DNA of 64,000 bases. Source: JADLGH01 sp964586675 (GTDB lineage: Bacteria > Desulfobacterota_D > UBA1144 > Nemesobacterales > UBA2774). Of the stretch, positions 1-6,365 are shown in pieces. The DNA is taken from assembly GCA_964586675.1 (NCBI GenBank), contig CAZPHQ010000006.1, positions 1 to 64,000 of the forward strand, given 5' to 3'. The notes under the pieces were generated by a model, which ran no database searches, was not told the DNA's origin, and was given only the letters and a program-made list of their open reading frames with translations. Made by a program: the position numbers and the translations under genes. Positions within the stretch are counted from its first letter, which is position 1. Each line of letters opens with the position of its first letter.

Positions 1-275
1 TCGTCATTCTCGAGGCCTTTCAGGCTCACTGCGCCGAAGAGCTCTTCGGGGGTCGTGAATTTTGTCAGCAGCCACTGGAAATAGCGCGCCCCTTCTATCC
101 TCCGGCAGACGTCGTTCGCGAGCTGGGACTTCGCCGTGCCCGGAGGCCCGATCAGGAGAAGGTGGCTTCCCGTAACTAGCGCGCAGAACGCGCCGTCTAT
201 GACGTCGTCCCTTTCCAGATAGCGGGCCTTGAGTCCGGCCCTTATTTTGCGAAGTTTTTCTAGAGCTCTTTCCAT
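1..275 (-). CDS. MoxR/RavA-like AAA+ ATPase, N-terminal fragment
   Basis: Only the first 91 or so codons are in the window; the gene runs off the left edge. The ATG at 275 lies inside the end of gspK (16 bp overlap), so it is probably translated by coupling as the last visible gene of the secretion operon. The peptide has a Walker A motif GPPGTAKSQ near residues 38-46 and a following segment KFTTPEELFG that matches the MoxR family, RavA branch, rather than the ORC-type GspA ATPase sometimes linked to type II secretion. MoxR ATPases act as chaperones, often inserting metals or assembling complexes, usually with a VWA-domain partner that would lie outside the window. The role here is unknown. 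Confidence 0.75.
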   Translation of the reverse strand, partial: MERALEKLRKIRAGLKARYLERDDVIDGAFCALVTGSHLLLIGPPGTAKSQLANDVCRRIEGARYFQWLLTKFTTPEELFGAVSLKGLEND

Positions 276-1399
276 GTCACTATGTCCACCACGTACTGGC
301 GTCCTATTCTCCTTTTCTTTATGACGGCCTCGATGATCCTTTTTGTGGGGCTCGCCTCGCCGAGTATCCCCTCGGACCTTACCGTGAAAACCTCGCTCTG
401 CCCGGTTCCCTGCCCGAGCCCTACGAGCCCGGCGACTATCTGGGTAGTCGGGTTGACGTTCTGGACGATCTCCCTCACCTTCTTGTTGTCGACGATCGGG
501 TCGCTACGACGGGCCTCGATGATCTCGTCTACTATCTGCTGTGCAGTGCCGTCGTCGACCGGATCTATTCTCGTTCCGCCCTGGCCGGGTATGGCCGGCA
601 CGGCGGCCGCCTTTATCGCCGCTATCATGACGACCCGGGACGCGGTGCTGAAATTTATTTTTTTGTCGATCGGGTAGACGGTGACGTAGTTCCTTATCGC
701 GCTGAAGAACTTGTCGTCCATGCCGTCGATCATTCTTATCTCCTCGACGGTGTCGAGCGGGCCGTCCTTTATCCTGTAAGCCGGCTGGAGGCCGGAGTAG
801 AAGTCGGCGTTCGCTCCGGCGGAGTCCTGGTCGTTGACGGTGCCTTCCCTGGGCACGTCTATCCAGTTTATGAGGCTCGAAAGGAATCTCTCGGATTTTC
901 CGGAATCGACGCCCGCGAGCCTGAAGACCTCCCTCAGCTCTGTCAGCACCTGCTGGTCGACGATGTTGGAATCGGCGCTTACGAGTGAGTTCAGGTTAAT
1001 CTTCGAGCGCTCGTCGGTTATCGTGATGGAGACGCTCCCCTGGCCCACCGGAAAATAAGGCACGCTCAGTGCCCAGAGCCCGTCTACGTTCCCGGCGCTG
1101 CCCCCGACAGAGCCCATCATACCGGAAAGCTCTTCGAGCGCCGTCGCCTTGAAAGCGCCGGCGGCAACCTGAACGCCGGATTTGGCTATGTAGCGGGCCT
1201 TTACTTCGTCCCGCGTGTTCATCGAGATCTCGGAGTCTATCTGTGTGAAGTAGATGAGGTCCGTCACGAGTATCATAAGTATCGCGATTATTATGATGAC
1301 TATGACGAGGACTATGCCTCTTTCGGAATCCCGTCCGGCCACACGCAGGCCGCGGGTTGTTTCCATATCGTTTTTTAAAGTTCCGTGTTCTTCTCGCAT
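260..1399 (-). CDS. gspK: Type II secretion minor pseudopilin GspK
   Basis: 379 aa. GspK caps the pseudopilus tip with GspI and GspJ. A basic leader of about 27 residues ends in Arg-Gly, followed by a very hydrophobic helix beginning IVLVIVIIII. As is usual for GspK, the glutamate at mature position 5 found in other pseudopilins is missing. The rest is a long periplasmic domain (about residues 60-370) with the SAM-like helical insertion expected of the family, including the segment EEIRMIDGMDDKFF. It starts 4 bp after the gspJ stop and is last of the nine gsp genes. A second in-frame ATG twelve codons in (METTRGL) could be the real start. Confidence 0.9.
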   Translation of the reverse strand: MREEHGTLKNDMETTRGLRVAGRDSERGIVLVIVIIIIAILMILVTDLIYFTQIDSEISMNTRDEVKARYIAKSGVQVAAGAFKATALEELSGMMGSVGGSAGNVDGLWALSVPYFPVGQGSVSITITDERSKINLNSLVSADSNIVDQQVLTELREVFRLAGVDSGKSERFLSSLINWIDVPREGTVNDQDSAGANADFYSGLQPAYRIKDGPLDTVEEIRMIDGMDDKFFSAIRNYVTVYPIDKKINFSTASRVVMIAAIKAAAVPAIPGQGGTRIDPVDDGTAQQIVDEIIEARRSDPIVDNKKVREIVQNVNPTTQIVAGLVGLGQGTGQSEVFTVRSEGILGEASPTKRIIEAVIKKRRIGRQYVVDIVTWKEL

Positions 1400-1403
1400 A
1401 TCG

Positions 1404-2066
1404 CTATGAATCGACTATGGGCAAGGCTATCATTGAGCTGAATACTATATTCTCTCCGCTCGGGTTCCTCATTATTATCTCGACGTTTACGGCCCTTGGC
1501 AAAGACCGCATCTCGTTCGAGTTCCATTCGGCCGCGGGCGCGGGTATTTCGCCGAGCTCGTTCGGGCCCGCGAAAAAGGTCATGCGGAAGCCGACCACCC
1601 GCTCGGAGAGCGGGAACCGGGTTCCCGCCTGCTCGTTCTCGATAGTCGGGTTGTCCCGCCTCATGAGAGCGAAAAGATCGGAATCCGGGACGGGCTCGAG
1701 ATAATAGCTTATCTCCGTCTGGTCGGACTCCTTCGCGCCGTAAGCCGGTATTCTCGACAGCGCCGTGAAAATCACCCTGCTGTAGTTGCCATCGAGGACG
1801 GCGTAGAAATAGGGGAGGGTGATGTTCGTCGTCTCGGAATTTATGAGGCCCCTCGGATACGCCATGGCCAGGTCCTTCGTTATCTTCGACATCACGACCC
1901 TCGCTTCGTGGTAGAGGTCGAGCTCCTCCTCTACTCTTTCCTTCGCCCGTATTATCTGGAAGAAGGAGGCATAGAGGACCGTAAGCACTATGGACCCGAT
2001 GAATATGGCCAGGAGGACTTCCATAAGGGTAAAACCCTTATCTGTAGTCCGACATTGCCGTTCCAA
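1404..2066 (-). CDS. gspJ: Type II secretion minor pseudopilin GspJ
   Basis: 220 aa. The prepilin signature is DKGFTLMEVLLAI, cut by the prepilin peptidase between Gly and Phe, with the normal Glu at mature position 5. The hydrophobic N-terminal helix is followed by a globular periplasmic domain of usual GspJ length. GspJ joins GspI and GspK in the tip complex that starts pseudopilus assembly. The start overlaps the end of gspI by 29 bp, in keeping with the tightly packed, translationally coupled gspG-H-I-J-K block. No prepilin peptidase gene is visible in this window, so that activity must be encoded elsewhere. Confidence 0.9.
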   Translation of the reverse strand: MERQCRTTDKGFTLMEVLLAIFIGSIVLTVLYASFFQIIRAKERVEEELDLYHEARVVMSKITKDLAMAYPRGLINSETTNITLPYFYAVLDGNYSRVIFTALSRIPAYGAKESDQTEISYYLEPVPDSDLFALMRRDNPTIENEQAGTRFPLSERVVGFRMTFFAGPNELGEIPAPAAEWNSNEMRSLPRAVNVEIIMRNPSGENIVFSSMIALPIVDS

Positions 2067-2442
2067 TTGTAAACTCCTTGTTTCCTTCGTCCCAGGTTAC
2101 GGTCAGTATGACTATTCTTATGTCCGCCCCGAGCTGCTCGATGTTATACGGTTGAACGGAGAGGTACCACCTGAACTCGGGAGCCTCCTCGAAGAATCCC
2201 TCCTGATTTCCTATGTCGGGGATTCCTATGAGCTCTATCTCCCCGAGCTTCTTCTGCGCCAGAAAAGAGGCGATCGTGATATTTTTCGACTGCGAGGCCA
2301 TTATGAGGTTCTTGTTCACCGCCCCGATGAGTATCGCGAGCGAGGAGCCTATTATGGCTACCGCTATTATGACTTCGAGAAGCGTGAATCCGCGGCTCCC
2401 CCGTCCGGGGCGCGGAGGGGTTTTACCTGTAGTAGGGGACAA
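2038..2442 (-). CDS. gspI: Type II secretion minor pseudopilin GspI
   Basis: 134 aa. A positively charged leader of 18 residues ends in SRGFTLLEVIIAVAI, a textbook type IV prepilin cleavage and methylation site with Glu5. The remaining 115 residues form a short pseudopilin head of normal GspI length. It overlaps gspH upstream by 20 bp and gspJ downstream by 29 bp. GspI is the core organiser of the GspI-J-K tip complex in the periplasm. Assignment rests on the prepilin motif, small size and position between gspH and gspJ, since pseudopilin heads diverge quickly. Confidence 0.88.
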   Translation of the reverse strand: MSPTTGKTPPRPGRGSRGFTLLEVIIAVAIIGSSLAILIGAVNKNLIMASQSKNITIASFLAQKKLGEIELIGIPDIGNQEGFFEEAPEFRWYLSVQPYNIEQLGADIRIVILTVTWDEGNKEFTIGTAMSDYR

Positions 2443-2962
2443 GCTGCCCTCCGTCGAGGACGTTCACGTATTCGTCGTAGACCCTCGTACCGCCTGTGTA
2501 GGGTTTTGTCTGGAGCGTGTAATTGTCCCCGTTCTCCGATTGAAGATGTATGGCCGCGGGCTCGACGTACCCCGTCGGAAGAAAGAGTATGTAGTCCGGC
2601 TCCTGCCCGAGCGTCGAGCTTCTCGCCGCGTTTCTTTCCGTGAGGATGCCCTGAAAATGCACCCCGCTCGGGAGCCTCCGCCTCTGGTGGAGGTGCTCCG
2701 TCGATACGAGGTATTCGCTCCCTACGAGGATCTCGACCCAGTATTCGTCCCTGTCGACGTCGAAAACGAGCCTGTAGATGTTCTTTTTGAACGCAGCCTC
2801 GTTGTAGAGATATTTAATCGTACCGGTCAGGCTCCTGGAGGCGCTCTTGATGTTAAAGTCCGTGCTGTTCCGGAGCCGCGGCACGGCTATGTAAACGAGC
2901 GCGCTCACCAGAATGGTGACCACAAGAAGCTCAATCATCGTAAAGCCCTTCCGGGACCTCAT
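2423..2962 (-). CDS. gspH: Type II secretion minor pseudopilin GspH
   Basis: 179 aa. It begins MRSRKGFTMIELLVV, a five-residue leader, Gly/Phe cleavage site and Glu5, followed by the hydrophobic helix and a head typical of GspH (FimT/GspH domain, roughly residues 45-170). The start codon overlaps the gspG stop by 4 bp. GspH is the minor pseudopilin thought to link the tip complex to the GspG filament. No unusual residues were noticed. Confidence 0.88.
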   Translation of the reverse strand: MRSRKGFTMIELLVVTILVSALVYIAVPRLRNSTDFNIKSASRSLTGTIKYLYNEAAFKKNIYRLVFDVDRDEYWVEILVGSEYLVSTEHLHQRRRLPSGVHFQGILTERNAARSSTLGQEPDYILFLPTGYVEPAAIHLQSENGDNYTLQTKPYTGGTRVYDEYVNVLDGGQLVPYYR

Positions 2963-3387
2963 CTTATCGCACGGCTGGATATGTCGTCCTCTGTCTGCTG
3001 AACGGCGTCTTCACCGAGCGACATGATTTCGTAGGTTCCGTTGCCTGTCTGGTCGGGGCCTATGTATATGAACTCGCTCTTCCAGCCGTCGAGGGGCACC
3101 TTGTCGCCTTCGAGGTAACCGCTCCTGGAATAGCAGCAGGGCTCCCTGCCCGTCGTCGGCCGCTGAATGAGCGCCATGAGCCCCTGCTGGGTTTCGGGAT
3201 AGAACCCGTTATCGAGCTTAAAGAGCTTAAGCGCAGACTCTATGTTCTTGATCTGTATCTTGGTCTCTTCGATCTTCGCCTCGCCGAACCTTCCGATGAC
3301 GTTCGTGCCCACGATGTAGGCGAGACCGGCGATGATCAAGAGGACCACCATGATTTCTATAAGAGTGAAACCACCCTGTGCTCTCAT
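2959..3387 (-). CDS. gspG: Type II secretion major pseudopilin GspG
   Basis: 142 aa, the normal length. The leader is very short (MRAQG) and the mature protein starts FTLIEIMVVLLII. The family pattern KLDNGFYPETQQGL and the C-terminal SLGED segment, which carries the calcium-binding loop in GspG, are present; the loop is acidic here (TEDD) but the usual SLGADG sequence is altered. GspG is the main subunit of the pseudopilus that pushes substrates through the GspD channel. A pair of adjacent cysteines (PCCYS, near residue 85) is uncommon for GspG. Confidence 0.93.
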   Translation of the reverse strand: MRAQGGFTLIEIMVVLLIIAGLAYIVGTNVIGRFGEAKIEETKIQIKNIESALKLFKLDNGFYPETQQGLMALIQRPTTGREPCCYSRSGYLEGDKVPLDGWKSEFIYIGPDQTGNGTYEIMSLGEDAVQQTEDDISSRAIR

Positions 3388-3405
3388 TTCTTCTTTACCT
3401 CCTGT

Positions 3406-4611
3406 TTATCCTATTGTAGATGTAAGGCTGAATATAGGCAGAAGCACGGCGAACACTATGAACCCCATGATCGCGCCTATTATAACTATCATAACCGGTT
3501 CGAGAAGAGAGGTTAGCGTGGAGACCATGGTTTCCACCTGCTGGTCGTATATGTCGGCGACCTTCGTCAGCATCTCTTCCATTTCGCCTGTCTGCTCGCC
3601 GACAGCGACCATTCGCGTGACGAGCGGCGGGAAGACCCCGCTGTCCCTCAGGGGCTTCGCAAGGCTCGTACCCTCGCGCACGTTATCCCTGACCTCTTCG
3701 AGCGCCCGGCTGTAGACCTGGTTGCCCATGACCGCCTCGCCGATCTTGAGTGCGTCGAGGAGAGGAATGCCGCTCGCGAGGAGCGTGCCGAGCGTTCTCG
3801 TGAACCTCGATATCATTACCATGGACGATATCTTTCCGAATATCGGCATTTTGAGCGACACCTTGTCGAAAAACATCTTGCCCCGCTCCGTCTTGTAAAA
3901 CCTGTATAACCCGAAAAGTATAATCGGGAACGCTATCAGGAGGAGGACTATGTGGTTGCTGAAAAAACCGCTCAGGCTTATAAGTATAACCGTCATCGTC
4001 GGGAGGGCCTTGTCGCTGTCCTCGAATATCTTGGCTATTCTCGGTATGACATACGTCATCGTGAAGAAGAGGACGCCTCCGCCGATGCAAAACATGAATA
4101 TGGGATATATGAGAGCGCTTCTGACGCGGGCTGTGAGCGCGGCCTGTTTTTCGAGGAAGTCGGCGAGCCTGTAGAGCACTATGTCTAAAGTTCCGCTGGC
4201 CTCGCCCGCGCGGACGATGTTGATGTAGAGGTCCGAGAACACACCCTTGTGCTCGGCGAGGGCGTTTGCGAGGGAGCTTCCTTCGCTCACCCTGTCCCTG
4301 ACCTGGGTCAGTATCTGGCCAAGCCGGGCGTCTTCTGTCTGCTCTGACAGTGCAACCAGCGACGCTTCCAGAGGAAGGCCCGCCGATATGAGCGTCGAAA
4401 ATTGGCGCGTTGTCACGGCAAGCTCGGATATGTTTATTCCCTTGAAGGGAATGAAGCTCCTCGACTTTCCCTCCCGCACTTCGTTCAGCGAGGAGAGGAA
4501 TACGCCCTGGCGCTTGAGCTTGTCTGTCGCGCCCTTGGGCGAATCGGCGTCTATTATCCCCTGGACGGACTTTCCTGTCTCGTCTATGGCTTTGTATTTA
4601 TATACAGGCAT
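3406..4611 (-). CDS. gspF: Type II secretion inner-membrane platform protein GspF
   Basis: 401 aa, full length. Two repeated T2SSF domains (about residues 68-190 and 270-392) each end in hydrophobic membrane segments, for example ALIYPIFMFCIGGGVLFF and the C-terminal stretch near VMIVIIGAIMGFIVFAV. GspF sits in the inner membrane and couples the GspE ATPase to pseudopilus assembly. It lies between gspE (47 bp gap) and gspG (18 bp gap). The N-terminal MPVYKYKAIDETGK is the classic GspF start. Confidence 0.95.
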   Translation of the reverse strand: MPVYKYKAIDETGKSVQGIIDADSPKGATDKLKRQGVFLSSLNEVREGKSRSFIPFKGINISELAVTTRQFSTLISAGLPLEASLVALSEQTEDARLGQILTQVRDRVSEGSSLANALAEHKGVFSDLYINIVRAGEASGTLDIVLYRLADFLEKQAALTARVRSALIYPIFMFCIGGGVLFFTMTYVIPRIAKIFEDSDKALPTMTVILISLSGFFSNHIVLLLIAFPIILFGLYRFYKTERGKMFFDKVSLKMPIFGKISSMVMISRFTRTLGTLLASGIPLLDALKIGEAVMGNQVYSRALEEVRDNVREGTSLAKPLRDSGVFPPLVTRMVAVGEQTGEMEEMLTKVADIYDQQVETMVSTLTSLLEPVMIVIIGAIMGFIVFAVLLPIFSLTSTIG

Positions 4612-4658
4612 GTTCTGTTGAGTACCCGGCGGTTATGGCAGCTGACCCTGTCCTGACC

Positions 4659-6338
4659 TTAGCCTATGTTTTCGTCTTCGGTAACGCGCATAACCTCGTC
4701 CACCGAAGTCAAACCCCTTATGATCTTGTCCGCCCCGTCCATGCGAAGCGTCGTCATTCCATGCTCTATACCCTTTCTTTTTATCTTGGAGGAATCGACC
4801 TTGCTCAGCGTCAGGTTTCGTATGTCGTCGTTTATGACCAGCATCTCAGAGATGGCCGTCCTTCCGCTGTATCCCATGCTGAGGCATTTCTCGCACCCGA
4901 CGGCCCTGTAAACCGTGCCGTCTCTCAGGCTGCTTCGCCTTATGCCTATGCGCGTGAGCTCGTCGTCGTGGGGCTCGTAGGGCTCTTTGCAATGAGTGCA
5001 GAGGAACCGGAGGAGACGCTGCGCTATGACGGCCATGAGCGAGGAGGCGACGAGGAAGGGCTCTATCTCCATATCTATCAGCCTCGTTATCGCGCTTGCG
5101 GAGTCGTTCGTGTGAAGCGTCGAGAAGACGAGGTGCCCTGTCAGCGACGCGTGAATCGAAATGTCGGCCGTCTCCCTGTCCCTAATCTCGCCGACGAGTA
5201 TGACGTCCGGGTCTTGCCTCAGTATAGAGCGAAGGCCGTTGGCGAACGTGAGGTTTACTTTCGTATTTACCTGTATCTGGTTTATTCCCTGAATCTGGTA
5301 TTCGACCGGGTCTTCGACCGTGATAATTTTTTTGTCAGGGGAGTTTATTCTTTCGAGCCCAGCGTAAAGAGTCGTCGTTTTGCCGCTTCCTGTCGGCCCC
5401 GTTACCAGTATGATGCCGTGCGGCCTGTGTATGAGTCCTTCGAATATATCGAGCTTTCGGCCCTCCATGCCGAGGTCTTCGAGTCTGAGTATGACGGACG
5501 ACCTGTCGAGAAGCCTCATGACGACGCTCTCGCCCCATGTCGTCGGAACCGTCGAGATACGGACGTCGACGTCCCTTCCCGCGACCTTGACCCTTATCCT
5601 GCCGTCCTGCGGTTTTCTCTTCTCGGCGATGTCGAGCTCGGCCATGATCTTGACCCTGGATATTATGGAGGCCTGGAGCTTCTTCGGGACGGAGGTTATT
5701 TCGTGGAGCATGCCGTCTTTCCTGAATCTGACGGAAAGCTCCTTCTCGAAGCATTCGAGATGAATATCGCTCGCCTTTTCCTTTATCGCCTGAAAGAGAA
5801 GCGAGTTGACGAACCTTATTATCGGGGCTTCGTCGTCGGCGTCGAGGAGGTCTTTCGGCTCGTGAATGTCGTATTCGGAAATGCCCGTCGATTCATCTTC
5901 TATGCCCTCCGTCATTTCCTTTCCGCGCTCGTAGACGCGGTTGATGCTGTCGAGGACGACCTGGTTCAGCGCGATGACGGGCTCTATCTCGCATCCGAAG
6001 AGCGACTTAAGCTCGTCGAGGACGTAGAGATCGAGCGGGGGCGCGAAGATTATGACCACGCTGTCGTCCCTTCTCTGGAACGGAAGGAGCCTGAATTTTT
6101 TCGCGAAGCTGATGGGAAGAATCTTTATGAGCTCGGGGTCTATGTCGCGCTCGGATATTCTGTGCGTGTATGGGAATTCGTAAAATTCCGAGAGGACTTC
6201 GAGTACCTCCTCTTCCTGGAGGACGTTCGATTTTAAGAGTGTTTCTTCAAAGCTTTCCTCGTTCTTGGCGAGGAGCTCGCCTATCTTGAGGAACGCGTCG
6301 GGGTTCCGTTCGCTTACTATTTCCTGGATGCTCTTCAT
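4659..6338 (-). CDS. gspE: Type II secretion assembly ATPase GspE
   Basis: 559 aa. The cytoplasmic hexameric ATPase that powers pseudopilus assembly. Visible motifs are Walker A GPTGSGKTT near residue 312, the Asp box and Walker B ILVGEIRDRETA near residue 382, the His box region, and a C-terminal zinc-binding pair CTHC and CEKC around residues 460-490. The N-terminal 180 residues form the N1/N2 domains that dock on GspL and the membrane. The tetracysteine site marks it as GspE/PilB type rather than PilT. No GspL or GspM gene is visible in the window, so the docking partner must lie further on or elsewhere. Confidence 0.95.
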   Translation of the reverse strand: MKSIQEIVSERNPDAFLKIGELLAKNEESFEETLLKSNVLQEEEVLEVLSEFYEFPYTHRISERDIDPELIKILPISFAKKFRLLPFQRRDDSVVIIFAPPLDLYVLDELKSLFGCEIEPVIALNQVVLDSINRVYERGKEMTEGIEDESTGISEYDIHEPKDLLDADDEAPIIRFVNSLLFQAIKEKASDIHLECFEKELSVRFRKDGMLHEITSVPKKLQASIISRVKIMAELDIAEKRKPQDGRIRVKVAGRDVDVRISTVPTTWGESVVMRLLDRSSVILRLEDLGMEGRKLDIFEGLIHRPHGIILVTGPTGSGKTTTLYAGLERINSPDKKIITVEDPVEYQIQGINQIQVNTKVNLTFANGLRSILRQDPDVILVGEIRDRETADISIHASLTGHLVFSTLHTNDSASAITRLIDMEIEPFLVASSLMAVIAQRLLRFLCTHCKEPYEPHDDELTRIGIRRSSLRDGTVYRAVGCEKCLSMGYSGRTAISEMLVINDDIRNLTLSKVDSSKIKRKGIEHGMTTLRMDGADKIIRGLTSVDEVMRVTEDENIG

Positions 6339-6365
6339 GATATATTTACGCTATCCCGACGGCAG

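Noticed and set aside
4635..6236. 533-codon open frame on the plus strand
   Set aside because: It lies antisense to gspE, whose motifs are complete. High-GC genes often leave long open antisense frames, and the peptide is unusually rich in Arg/Val/Tyr with no family motif.
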